Below, in pieces: positions 36,116 through 44,759 of a DNA stretch of 64,000 bases. The first letter of the stretch is position 1; every line of letters begins with the position of its first letter. Position numbers and translations under genes: made by a program. The DNA is taken from NCBI RefSeq assembly GCF_021605415.1, contig NZ_WKEQ01000007.1:124001-188000 (forward strand), given 5' to 3'. This DNA is from Pseudomonas syringae. Lineage in GTDB: Bacteria > Pseudomonadota > Gammaproteobacteria > Pseudomonadales > Pseudomonadaceae. The notes under the pieces are model-generated. The model searched no databases. It was not told where the DNA came from and saw only the letters and a list, made by a program, of their open reading frames with translations.

Positions 36116-37678
36116 ATGTCCTACTCAAGCAAACTTTCCGCCCATTACCTTGAACTCGCAAAAGCCTCTGTTTCCAAAGAGAATTTCGCGGGCGAGGATG
36201 TTCGCTTTTCGAGCGAATTCGAGGCGTTGGAAAGTGAGCTGGCCAAGGCTTCGTCGATGCACGAAAGCGGGCAGATCGACTGGCTGAAAATCCGCGAAAA
36301 CAGCGAAAATCTGCTCCGTACCCAATCCAAGGATTTGCGCGTTGGCGCTTGGCTGACCTGGTCGTTGTACCAGCGTGAATCCTTCCCCGGACTGCTCGCC
36401 GGGCTCGGTTTGCTGCACCACTTGTCGGAAAACAACTGGGCCGACATTCATCCGCTCAAGGCCCGCACCCGAGCCGCCGCTGTCGGCTGGCTGGTGCCGC
36501 GCCTGGAGCAGGTGCTCACCGAAAACGTCGCGATCAAAGAACAGCTGCCGATGTTCCGACAGTTGTCCGAGCATCTGGAAGGGCTTGACGCGGCGTGCAC
36601 CGAACACCTGGGCGATGACGCGCCACTCCTGCTGCCGATCAGCCGTCGTCTGAAGACGATGATTCAGCGCGCCGCCGACAACCAGCCAGCCCCCGGCGTG
36701 ATGGGCTCGGCGGTGGCGCAGGTCAAACAGGCCGCCACTCAGCTGTTCACCCCCGGCGCCCCAATCGATAACGAAAAAGAAGCTCACAAAGCCCTGCGCG
36801 CCCAGCAGGAAAGCGCGCGGCCCTTGTGTGCGTGGTGGCTCAAGCAGAAGGCCACCGATCTGCGCGCGTTGCGTCTGAACCGCACCTTGCTGTGGCTGCC
36901 GATCGACGCGGTGCCCGAGCGCAACGCCGACAACATCACGGTGCTGCGCAATCTGCCGCCGGACAAACTCAAGGCTTATCAGGATCGTTTCGATCAAGGC
37001 AAATACGCCGATCTGTTGGTGGAACTGGAGGCGAGCCTGGCGAAGGCGCCGTTCTGGTTCGATGGCCAAAGGCTGGTCTGGGAATGCCTCCAGGGGTTGA
37101 ACGCCGAGATGGCAATGCGCGAAGTGGAGATCCACTTCGCGCTTTTGGTTCAACGCTTGCCCGGCATCATCGAGCTGCGATTCCACGACGGCGCGCCGTT
37201 CGCCGACCCTGCCACCCGTGCCTGGATCGCCGGCAATGTCATGCCGCACCTGCAAAGCGCCAGCGCGCCGCGCAAGGTCGAATCCGACGACGTCGAGTCG
37301 CAACCGGCCTGGGAAAAAGCCCTCGAAGAGGTGCTGCCGATTCTGCGCAAGGAAGGCCTCAAGACCGCCGTGCAGATTCTCAAGCAAGGCCTGCAGGCCG
37401 CTCAGGGTGGCCGCGTGCGGTTTTTTTGGCAGTTCGCTTTGGCACGTTTGTGCTTCATCGCCAAGAAGTACGAACTGGCCAAGAACCAGCTCGAAACCCT
37501 CGATCAGACATTACAGGACTCAGGCCTGCACGCCTGGGAGCCCGATCTTGCATTGGAAGTGCTGCATTTACTGCATAGCTGCTGCGAGTTGTTGCCGCAG
37601 AACCATGCCGTACGTGAACGCAAGGAAGAGATTTATCGCAGGCTGTGCCACCTCGATCTCGAAGTGGTACTCGAATAG
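36116..37678 (+). CDS. tssA: T6SS baseplate/cap protein TssA
   Basis: TssA helps build the baseplate and caps the growing sheath. It has 520 residues. The N-terminal ImpA-type domain is seen in the first 200 residues (LRVGAWLTWSLYQRESFPGL and LSENNWADIHPLKARTRAAA). A Lys/Glu-rich middle and a C-terminal helical ring-forming region follow. AAAGG lies 6 nt before the ATG. It is the first gene of the long rightward unit; tssB follows after 32 nt. It was recognised by the ImpA_N signature and position. Confidence 0.93.
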   Translation: MSYSSKLSAHYLELAKASVSKENFAGEDVRFSSEFEALESELAKASSMHESGQIDWLKIRENSENLLRTQSKDLRVGAWLTWSLYQRESFPGLLAGLGLLHHLSENNWADIHPLKARTRAAAVGWLVPRLEQVLTENVAIKEQLPMFRQLSEHLEGLDAACTEHLGDDAPLLLPISRRLKTMIQRAADNQPAPGVMGSAVAQVKQAATQLFTPGAPIDNEKEAHKALRAQQESARPLCAWWLKQKATDLRALRLNRTLLWLPIDAVPERNADNITVLRNLPPDKLKAYQDRFDQGKYADLLVELEASLAKAPFWFDGQRLVWECLQGLNAEMAMREVEIHFALLVQRLPGIIELRFHDGAPFADPATRAWIAGNVMPHLQSASAPRKVESDDVESQPAWEKALEEVLPILRKEGLKTAVQILKQGLQAAQGGRVRFFWQFALARLCFIAKKYELAKNQLETLDQTLQDSGLHAWEPDLALEVLHLLHSCCELLPQNHAVRERKEEIYRRLCHLDLEVVLE

Positions 37679-37710
37679 GCCCCAGGGCCACAACCGCAAG
37701 GAGAAAAGCC

Positions 37711-38214
37711 ATGGCCAAAGAAGGCTCGGTAGCCCCCAAGGAACGCATCAACGTCACCTTCAAACCCGCCACCGGCGGTGCTCAGGAAGAGATTGAACTG
37801 CCGCTGAAACTGCTGGCAATCGGTGACTACACCCACCGCAAGGACGAGCGCAAGATCGAGGATCGCAAGCCGATCAGCATCGACAAGATGACCTTCGACG
37901 AAGTGCTGGCCAAGCAAGAGCTGGGTCTGACGCTGAGCGTGCCTAACCGTCTGCAGGAAGACGGCGAAGCCGACGAGCTGGCTGTGCAACTGCGCGTCAA
38001 CTCGATGAAGGACTTCAACCCGGCCAGCCTGGTCGAGCAAGTGCCTGAGCTGAAAAAGCTGATGGAACTGCGCGACGCGCTGGTGGCCCTCAAAGGTCCT
38101 CTGGGTAACGCACCTGCGTTCCGTAAAGCCATCGAAGGCGTGCTCGCCGACGACGAATCCCGCGGTCGCGTACTCGGTGAGCTGGGCCTGAACGCCGCAG
38201 CCCCGGACGCCTGA
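37711..38214 (+). CDS. tssB: T6SS sheath small subunit TssB
   Basis: TssB pairs with TssC to form the contractile sheath. The ATG at 37711 (MAKEGSVAPKERINVTFKPA) gives 167 residues, the normal length, with AAGGAG upstream. Typical blocks are ELPLKLLAIGDYTHRKDERK and LRVNSMKDFNPASLVEQVPE. A longer upstream frame overlaps tssA and is rejected. tssC starts 28 nt downstream. Confidence 0.97.
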   Translation: MAKEGSVAPKERINVTFKPATGGAQEEIELPLKLLAIGDYTHRKDERKIEDRKPISIDKMTFDEVLAKQELGLTLSVPNRLQEDGEADELAVQLRVNSMKDFNPASLVEQVPELKKLMELRDALVALKGPLGNAPAFRKAIEGVLADDESRGRVLGELGLNAAAPDA

Positions 38215-38242
38215 GACCACAGCAGCCAAGGAAGCCAACACA

Positions 38243-39718
38243 ATGAGCACTAGCGCAGCACAAGAGAAAAGCGCCGAGAACGGCGAATACAGCATTCTCG
38301 ACAGCATCATCGCCGAAACCCGCCTGACCCCGGACGACGAAGCCTACGACATCGCCAAGCGTGGTGTGTCGGCCTTCATCGAAGAGCTGCTCAAGCCGCA
38401 GAACAACGGTGAGCCGGTCAAGAAAGCCATGGTTGACCGCATGATCGCCGAGATCGATGCCAAGCTCAGCCGCCAGATGGACGAAATCCTGCACCACCCG
38501 GATTTCCAGGCGCTGGAATCGTCGTGGCGTGGTCTGCAACTGCTGGTCGACCGCACCAACTTCCGCGAAAACATCAAGATCGAAATCCTCAACGTCTCCA
38601 AGGACGACCTGCTGGACGATTTCGAAGATTCGCCGGAAGTCATGCAGTCGGGCCTGTACAAGCACATCTACACGGCTGAATACGGCCAGTTCGGTGGTCA
38701 GCCGGTTGGCGCGATCATCGCCAACTACTACATGTCGCCAAGCTCGCCAGACGTGAAGCTGATGCAGTACGTTTCCAGCGTCGCCTGCATGTCTCACGCG
38801 CCATTCATCGCCGCTGCCGGTCCGAAGTTTTTCGGCCTGGAAAGCTTCACCGGCCTGCCGGATCTGAAAGATCTGAAAGACCACTTCGAAGGCCCGCAAT
38901 TCGCCAAATGGCAGAGCTTCCGTACTTCGGAAGATTCCCGCTACGTCGGCCTGACCGTGCCGCGTTTCCTGCTGCGTAACCCGTACGACCCGGAAGAAAA
39001 CCCGGTCAAATCGTTCGTGTACAAGGAAACCGTTGCCAATAGCCACGAGCACTACCTGTGGGGCAACACGGCCTACGCGTTCGGTACCAAGCTGACCGAC
39101 AGCTTCGCCAAATTCCGCTGGTGCCCGAACATCATCGGCCCACAGAGCGGCGGTGCCGTTGAAGACCTGCCTCTTCACCACTTCGAAAGCATGGGCGAAA
39201 TCGAAACCAAGATTCCTACCGAGGTTCTGGTTTCCGACCGTCGTGAATACGAACTGGCCGAGGAAGGCTTCATCTCCCTGACCATGCGCAAAGGCTCCGA
39301 CAACGCGGCGTTCTTCTCCGCAAGCTCGGTGCAGAAGCCGAAGTTCTTCGGCATCAGCGCGGAAGGCAAGGCAGCTGAGCTGAACTACAAGCTCGGCACT
39401 CAACTGCCGTACATGATGATCGTCAACCGCTTGGCTCACTACTTGAAAGTGCTGCAGCGCGAGCAACTCGGTTCGTGGAAGGAACGTACCGACCTCGAAC
39501 TGGAACTGAACAAGTGGATCCGTCAGTACGTCGCCGACCAGGAAAACCCGAGCGCCGAAGTGCGTGGCCGTCGTCCGCTGCGCGCTGCGCAAATCATCGT
39601 CAGCGACGTTGAAGGCGAGCCAGGCTGGTATCGCGTCAGCTTGAACGTGCGTCCGCACTTCAAGTACATGGGTGCCGATTTCACCCTGTCGCTGGTTGGC
39701 AAGCTGGACAAAGAGTAA
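38243..39718 (+). CDS. tssC: T6SS sheath large subunit TssC
   Basis: TssC is the main sheath protein, disassembled by ClpV after firing. It has 491 residues. Conserved blocks are FQALESSWRGLQLLVDRTNF, the GGQPVGAIIANYYMSPSSPD region and HYLWGNTAYAFGTKLTDSFA. The C-terminus ends with FKYMGADFTLSLVGKLDKE. AAGGAAGCC precedes the ATG. Its codon use is strongly biased, as expected for an abundant structural protein. Confidence 0.98.
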   Translation: MSTSAAQEKSAENGEYSILDSIIAETRLTPDDEAYDIAKRGVSAFIEELLKPQNNGEPVKKAMVDRMIAEIDAKLSRQMDEILHHPDFQALESSWRGLQLLVDRTNFRENIKIEILNVSKDDLLDDFEDSPEVMQSGLYKHIYTAEYGQFGGQPVGAIIANYYMSPSSPDVKLMQYVSSVACMSHAPFIAAAGPKFFGLESFTGLPDLKDLKDHFEGPQFAKWQSFRTSEDSRYVGLTVPRFLLRNPYDPEENPVKSFVYKETVANSHEHYLWGNTAYAFGTKLTDSFAKFRWCPNIIGPQSGGAVEDLPLHHFESMGEIETKIPTEVLVSDRREYELAEEGFISLTMRKGSDNAAFFSASSVQKPKFFGISAEGKAAELNYKLGTQLPYMMIVNRLAHYLKVLQREQLGSWKERTDLELELNKWIRQYVADQENPSAEVRGRRPLRAAQIIVSDVEGEPGWYRVSLNVRPHFKYMGADFTLSLVGKLDKE

Positions 39719-39730
39719 GCGGAGCGACTC

Positions 39731-40138
39731 ATGACTGGATACGGCAGCCTTTTCGAACGCCTGAACGGCGACGCGGACAAACGCGTCGGCTGGAGCCGCG
39801 AGGTTTCCGCCATGGCGTCCGTGGCTGCCCATCTGGCCAAGATGCTCAGCACCCGTGCGGGCAGCGTGCAGACGCTGTCCGATTACGGGTTACCCGATCT
39901 CAATGACATGCGCCTGAGCCTGCACGACTCTTTGAGTCAGGCCCGGCAGGCCATCGAAAGCTTCATCGAAGCCTACGAACCGCGCCTGAGCAATGTGCGT
40001 GTCATTTCACTGCCGCGTGATCACGATCAGCTTCGTCTGTCCTTCAGCATCGAAGGCCTGCTGGAAGTTGATGGTTTCAAGCGACAGGTCAGTTTCGCCG
40101 CGCGCCTGGATGGCAGCGGTCAAGTGAAGGTCACCTAA
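39731..40138 (+). CDS. tssE: T6SS baseplate wedge protein TssE
   Basis: TssE is the gp25-like wedge component that starts sheath assembly. It has 135 residues. LFERL near the N-terminus, LSDYGLPDLNDMRLSLHDSL in the middle and the C-terminal LSFSIEGLLEVDGFKRQVSF strand region are characteristic. GCGGAGCG lies upstream of the ATG. A PAAR gene starts 11 nt downstream, inside the core operon. Confidence 0.95.
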   Translation: MTGYGSLFERLNGDADKRVGWSREVSAMASVAAHLAKMLSTRAGSVQTLSDYGLPDLNDMRLSLHDSLSQARQAIESFIEAYEPRLSNVRVISLPRDHDQLRLSFSIEGLLEVDGFKRQVSFAARLDGSGQVKVT

Positions 40139-40149
40139 GGAGAACCCCG

Positions 40150-40653
40150 ATGTCTGGCAAACCCGCAGCACGTGTATCCGACCCCACCGCTTGCCCGCTC
40201 CCCGGTCACGGCACCAACCCGATCGCCGCCGGTTCCGGCGACGTGTTCTTCGACGGCCTCGCGGCCGCCCGCCAAGGCGATGCCTCCGCGTGTGGTGGTG
40301 CGATGTCGGGTGGCTTGGCGACCACCGTGTTGATCAACGGCAAGCCTGCTGCGACGGTTGATTCGGTAGGTACCCATGGCAACAAAGTCACTGCCGGTTC
40401 CGGGACGGTGATTATCGGCAATTCGCATTCGCCGGCGCCGTTTGTGCCGCCGAAGCCGGTCATCATTCCTGGAATATTCAATCGTGTCTTTGAATTCAAA
40501 ACCGCAGATGGAAGGACGGTTAAAAATTTAAACTACACCGTGCGCTCCGAGAGCGGGATTGAAAAAACAGGCTCAACGTCTACAGGTATGTCAGGTGGTT
40601 TTTCAACTGGAAAAACGGCAGAGCCTGTCACTCTATATATTTCGGCGGACTAA
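40150..40653 (+). CDS. PAAR-domain protein with C-terminal beta extension
   Basis: PAAR proteins sharpen the VgrG tip and carry effectors. Residues 1-95 form the PAAR domain: MSGKPAARVSDPTACPLPGH, GSGDVFFDGLAAARQGD and the closing GSGTVIIGNS. The His and Cys that bind the tip metal are present (HGT, DASACGG, GTHGNKV). From about residue 105 comes an extension, with NLNYTVRSESGIEKTGS forming a small beta module. Composition becomes AT-richer from about 40470, inside the gene, as it passes into the following unrecognised pair. AAGGAGA precedes the ATG. The extension probably docks the next gene's product; this is inferred. Confidence 0.93.
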   Translation: MSGKPAARVSDPTACPLPGHGTNPIAAGSGDVFFDGLAAARQGDASACGGAMSGGLATTVLINGKPAATVDSVGTHGNKVTAGSGTVIIGNSHSPAPFVPPKPVIIPGIFNRVFEFKTADGRTVKNLNYTVRSESGIEKTGSTSTGMSGGFSTGKTAEPVTLYISAD

Positions 40654-40658
40654 TAAAC

Positions 40659-41510
40659 ATGGAGACCATAATCAATATTGATGGTGTCGCTTACACGTTT
40701 GTGACGCAGGAAGAGGTGACTACGCTTAAAGTTCTTGCTGAAACAACTGAAAGCAAAGATACGAAGCCAAAGAAAGTAGATCTCCCTTCTGTGTGGATTA
40801 TTACCAGGAAAAGTGGAGTTCCTCTCTTCGCTTTGAAACCAGGCAAGGATGACTCTGCATTCAGAATTATCACCGCAGAAAAGCTATACGCAGAAAAAGG
40901 TCAGTGGTTTGAACCGTTGGCTAGGTATTACAGAGAACTTATCTGGCTTAATCCTGAGACAATGCAGGCTGGAACAGAATCAAATACCGCATATAAACAT
41001 GTCACTTGGCAGGAGCTGATTGACTTTGCTGTGGTTGATCGTTTTTCTTTTACCTTTCACTCCGGACTGCCAGGCGACTGGAAATTCCAGAGCTCTGGTG
41101 GTGACGAATTCCTGATGGTGTTCATGGAGGATAAACCCTATTGGACTGACGGAATCGGCCAAGTCCCTTTTGCGGTTAATACCTACAGAAAATATCTGCG
41201 AGAAACAAAGCAGGTAGATATCGCAATAAAGATGGCTGGCGAAACGGGTGTGAAGTGGGGGGACGGCAAAGCTTATACTGGCGCAGAGAGAGGGCCGAAA
41301 GACGTTTACGACAACTTCATAATATTGCGAGGAATATTGTGGGCGAAGGAAAACTGTAAGTTAGTGGTAAAAAAAGACACGGTATATGATAAAGGTATTC
41401 CTCGCGCAATTGAACTCGCTGACGCACCTTACGTGCCTGTGTCTAATGCGAAGTTGGTAAATTCGATTTCGCAAGCCGATATGGATCAATATGGGACATG
41501 GAATAAATGA
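40659..41510 (+). CDS. Unrecognised probable T6SS effector
   Basis: I do not recognise this 283-residue protein. It has no signal peptide or membrane segment, and is rich in Lys, Trp and Tyr. Notable segments are LPSVWIITRKSGVPLFALKP, GQWFEPLARYYRELIWLNPE and KYLRETKQVDIAIKMAGETG. The gene lies 5 nt after a PAAR gene and overlaps the next gene, for a small membrane protein, by ATGA. Base composition is clearly AT-richer than the surrounding tss genes, so it is probably acquired. PAAR-linked position plus an overlapping small gene is the classic layout of an effector and its immunity protein. No catalytic motif is evident. Role: inferred from context only. Confidence 0.65.
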   Translation: METIINIDGVAYTFVTQEEVTTLKVLAETTESKDTKPKKVDLPSVWIITRKSGVPLFALKPGKDDSAFRIITAEKLYAEKGQWFEPLARYYRELIWLNPETMQAGTESNTAYKHVTWQELIDFAVVDRFSFTFHSGLPGDWKFQSSGGDEFLMVFMEDKPYWTDGIGQVPFAVNTYRKYLRETKQVDIAIKMAGETGVKWGDGKAYTGAERGPKDVYDNFIILRGILWAKENCKLVVKKDTVYDKGIPRAIELADAPYVPVSNAKLVNSISQADMDQYGTWNK

Positions 41511-41896
41511 ATACTCGTCGCTGGATTGGTCTTGTGCCACATTTGATAGTGTGTGTCATTTACATCCCATTGCATAATTATGGTGTCGATTTGTATATAG
41601 ATATGTATGGTGGGCTGACATCTAGAGGTGTCGGTATTGGAATGACGCCGGATCTGATGGTTCAGTATTTTGTATTGATGAATGCTATAACTTTTTTTAT
41701 TTCCAATCTTAAGTTAAAACTTGTTTTTGTCGCATTTATGCTGGCACTTATTTTGTTTTATTTTTTGCCACACTATCCCGTCCGTGCGATGGCGTACACA
41801 TTAATGGGCGGCATTCTGACTTTTTCAGCGATATTCGCTGGTCAGTTAATTGATCGCCATTTTTTTTCGAAAGGAACAGTTGAAACACGACAGTAG
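41507..41896 (+). CDS. Small four-helix membrane protein, probable immunity protein
   Basis: This is a 129-residue protein with about four hydrophobic segments (near residues 7-25, 48-66, 69-88 and 93-111). It starts MNTRRWIGLVPHLIVCVIYI and ends in a polar tail. No family is recognised. It overlaps the preceding unknown gene by ATGA, so the two are made together. Membrane immunity proteins usually guard against toxins that act at or through the inner membrane, which would suggest such a target here. It is AT-rich, like its partner. tssF begins 93 nt downstream, back in normal GC-rich code. Confidence 0.6.
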   Translation: MNTRRWIGLVPHLIVCVIYIPLHNYGVDLYIDMYGGLTSRGVGIGMTPDLMVQYFVLMNAITFFISNLKLKLVFVAFMLALILFYFLPHYPVRAMAYTLMGGILTFSAIFAGQLIDRHFFSKGTVETRQ

Positions 41897-41989
41897 GGCG
41901 TCATCGCCGACGTTGCCCGCGGGGATTTCTTAGCCCGCATGAGTCGTTCTGCTGTTTTTTAATGAGTTCCACTACCAGGCAGGTAACCC

Positions 41990-43777
41990 GTGTCCTTTAA
42001 CCACTACTACCAAAGCGAACTCACCGCACTGCGCCAGCTCGGTCGCCGTTTCGCCGAGCGTAGTCCGGCGCTGGCGCCGTATCTGGGGCAGACCGGACGG
42101 GATCCGGATGTGGAGCGGTTGCTCGAAGGCTTTGCGTTTCTCACCGGGCGCCTGCGCCAAAAGCTCGATGACGAGTTGCCGGAGCTCAGCCATTCGCTGA
42201 TGCAGCTGCTGTGGCCGAACTACATGCGCCCGCTGCCGGCGTTCAGCATTTTGCAGTTTGATCCGCTCAAGCGTTCGGGGCCGGCGCTGCTGGTCGAGCG
42301 CGATACGCCGATCGAGAGCAAGCCGATCGATGACGTGCGTTGCCGCTTCCGCACCTGCTATCCGACCGAAGTGCTGCCGCTGGACTTGGCTGCGCTGAAT
42401 TACTCGGTGAAGGGCGATGGCTCGCTGCTCAGCCTGCGCCTGGAAATGAGCGCCGACGGCCACCTCGGCGAGCTTGAACTGAGCAAGTTGCGCCTGCACT
42501 TTGCCGGTGAACGCTACATCAGCCAGATGCTTTACCTGAGCCTGCTGCGCAACCTCGACGGCATCGAACTGATTCCCCTCGACGGCGCCGGCAAGCCCAT
42601 CGACGGCGTCAGCGGTAAGCCGATGGCGTTCAAGATTCCCGGCGACCGGGTCACTCCGGTGGGCTTCGCCGAAGAAGAGGCGTTGATCCCGTATCCGCTG
42701 AACACCTTCCGTGGCTATCGCTACCTGCAGGAATACTTTGCGTTCCAGGACAAGTTCCTGTTCGTCGACGTCAACGGTCTGGACATCCTCAAGGCGCTGC
42801 CGGAAGACACGCTCAAGCAGATGCGTGGCCTCGAGTTGCGCTTCGACATTCGCAAGAGCGGCATCATGCGCATGCGCCCGACGCTGGATAACGTGAAGCT
42901 GTTCTGCACGCCCATCGTCAATCTGTTCAAGCACGACGCGCTGCCGATTCGCCTCGATGGCAAGCAGGACGAATACTTGCTGCTGCCGGCGGAGTACGAC
43001 CTGGAAAACTGCGGCGTGTTCTCGGTGGAAACCGTGACCGGCTGGAAGCCCGGCGGCCTCGGTTATCAGGAATACGTGCCATTCGAATCCTTCGAGCACG
43101 ACCCGAGTTTCGACGTGCCCAACAGCCGCCCGCATTACAGCATTCGCCAGCGTTCGTCCTTGCTGCATGACGGCCTCGACACTTACCTGAGCTTCGGCAT
43201 CCGCCACACCGAAGCCCACGAAACCCTGTCGATCGAGCTGATCTGCACCAACCAGAACCTGCCGCGCAAGCTCAAGCTCGGCGAGATCTGCATGGCCTGC
43301 GAAGAGACCCCGGAGTTCCTCAGTTTCCGCAACATCACCCCGGCCACGTCGAGCTTCGCGCCGCCGTTGAACCGCGACTTCCTGTGGAAGTTGATCAGCA
43401 ACATGTCGCTTAACTATCTGTCGCTGGCGGACGTCAATGCGTTGAAGGTGATTCTGGAAACCTACGACTTGCCGCGCTACTACGACCAGCACGCGGAAAA
43501 GGTCAGCAAACGCCTGCTTGGCGGCATCAAGCACATCAAGCATCACCACGTGGATCGGTTGCACCGTGGCTTGCCGGTACGCGGCTTGCGCACCGAGCTG
43601 ACCATCGACCCGGAAGGGTATATCGGCGAGGGCGACCTGTTCGTTTTCGCTTCGGTTCTTAACGAGTTTTTTGCGCTTTACGCCAGTCTCAATTCGTACC
43701 ACGAGCTGCGGGTAAAAAGCACACAGGGAGAGGTGTACCAATGGACACCACGTATGGGCCTGCAGCCCCTGCTTTAA
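41990..43777 (+). CDS. tssF: T6SS baseplate protein TssF
   Basis: TssF joins TssG, TssE and TssK in the baseplate wedge. It has 595 residues from a GTG start (MSFNHYYQSELTALRQLGRR). Family blocks are RDPDVERLLEGFAFLTGRLR near the N-terminus and DLPRYYDQHAEKVSKRLLGG in the second half. A weak AGG lies before the start. Its 3' end overlaps the tssG start by 37 nt. The GC-rich core composition resumes here after the AT-rich toxin-like pair. Confidence 0.96.
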   Translation: MSFNHYYQSELTALRQLGRRFAERSPALAPYLGQTGRDPDVERLLEGFAFLTGRLRQKLDDELPELSHSLMQLLWPNYMRPLPAFSILQFDPLKRSGPALLVERDTPIESKPIDDVRCRFRTCYPTEVLPLDLAALNYSVKGDGSLLSLRLEMSADGHLGELELSKLRLHFAGERYISQMLYLSLLRNLDGIELIPLDGAGKPIDGVSGKPMAFKIPGDRVTPVGFAEEEALIPYPLNTFRGYRYLQEYFAFQDKFLFVDVNGLDILKALPEDTLKQMRGLELRFDIRKSGIMRMRPTLDNVKLFCTPIVNLFKHDALPIRLDGKQDEYLLLPAEYDLENCGVFSVETVTGWKPGGLGYQEYVPFESFEHDPSFDVPNSRPHYSIRQRSSLLHDGLDTYLSFGIRHTEAHETLSIELICTNQNLPRKLKLGEICMACEETPEFLSFRNITPATSSFAPPLNRDFLWKLISNMSLNYLSLADVNALKVILETYDLPRYYDQHAEKVSKRLLGGIKHIKHHHVDRLHRGLPVRGLRTELTIDPEGYIGEGDLFVFASVLNEFFALYASLNSYHELRVKSTQGEVYQWTPRMGLQPLL

Positions 43778-44748
43778 GCGGGCTGACGAAGGTAATACGC
43801 GAGTACTCGCTGTTTCAGGCCGTGCTGCTGGTCATCGACCGGCTGCGCGCGGCGCACCCGCACCTGAGCGAAGACGATCTTTACGATCACGTGGAGTTCC
43901 AGGCCAACCCGAGCCTGGGCTTTCCGCGCAGCGATGTCGATCGTGTGGAGTTTTTCGAAGAGCACGGGCAGATGCGTGCGCGTATGCGGTTCAACCTGAT
44001 AGGCCTCGTCGGTTCCGGTTCGCCGCTGCCGGCGTTCTACGGCGAACAGGCCTTGGGCGACAGCGAAGACGGCAACCCGACGCGCAATTTCCTCGACCTG
44101 TTCCACCATCGCCTGCAACGCCTGATGCTGCCGATCTGGCGCAAATACCGCTACCGCGCCAGCTTCCAGAGCGGCGCGGTCGATCCATTCTCCTCGCAGC
44201 TGTTTGCGCTGATTGGCCTCGGTGGAGAAGAGATCCGCAAGGCCAAGGAACTGAACTGGAAACGCCTGCTGCCGTACCTCGGTTTGCTCAGCTTGCGGGC
44301 GCACTCGGCGGCCCTGATCGAAGCGGTGCTGCGTTACTACTTCAAACACGAAAACCTGGTCATCGAGCAGTGCATCGAGCGTCGTGTGGAAATTCTCGAC
44401 GAACAACGCAATCGTTTGGGACGCGCCAACAGCTTGCTCGGCGAAGACCTGGTGCTGGGCGAACACGTGCGCGACCGCAGCGGCAAATTCCGCATCCACA
44501 TCACCGAACTCGACTGGCAGCGCTTCCACGAATTCCTGCCGATCGGTTTCGGCTACCAGCCGCTCTGCGCGCTGGTGCGGTTCACCCTGCGTGACCCGCT
44601 CGACTACGACATCCGCCTGGTGCTGCGCCAGGAAGAAATCCGCGAACTGCGCATTGGTGAGCAGAACGCCTGTCGCCTCGGTTGGACCAGTTGGCTGGGC
44701 CGCGAAAAAGCGGACGGCGTGGTGACCCTGGGCAGCAAAATTCATTAA
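43741..44748 (+). CDS. tssG: T6SS baseplate protein TssG
   Basis: TssG completes the wedge with TssF. It has 335 residues. The pattern RLRAAHPHLSEDDLYDHVEF near the start and EFQANPSLGFPRSDVDRVEF followed by the GLVGSGSPLPAFYGEQAL block are diagnostic. The start overlaps tssF by 37 nt; GGAGAGG lies 7 nt upstream. The C-terminus contains RLGWTSWLG, common in the family. Confidence 0.96.
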   Translation: MDTTYGPAAPALSGLTKVIREYSLFQAVLLVIDRLRAAHPHLSEDDLYDHVEFQANPSLGFPRSDVDRVEFFEEHGQMRARMRFNLIGLVGSGSPLPAFYGEQALGDSEDGNPTRNFLDLFHHRLQRLMLPIWRKYRYRASFQSGAVDPFSSQLFALIGLGGEEIRKAKELNWKRLLPYLGLLSLRAHSAALIEAVLRYYFKHENLVIEQCIERRVEILDEQRNRLGRANSLLGEDLVLGEHVRDRSGKFRIHITELDWQRFHEFLPIGFGYQPLCALVRFTLRDPLDYDIRLVLRQEEIRELRIGEQNACRLGWTSWLGREKADGVVTLGSKIH

Positions 44749-44759
44749 GGACGTGAACC

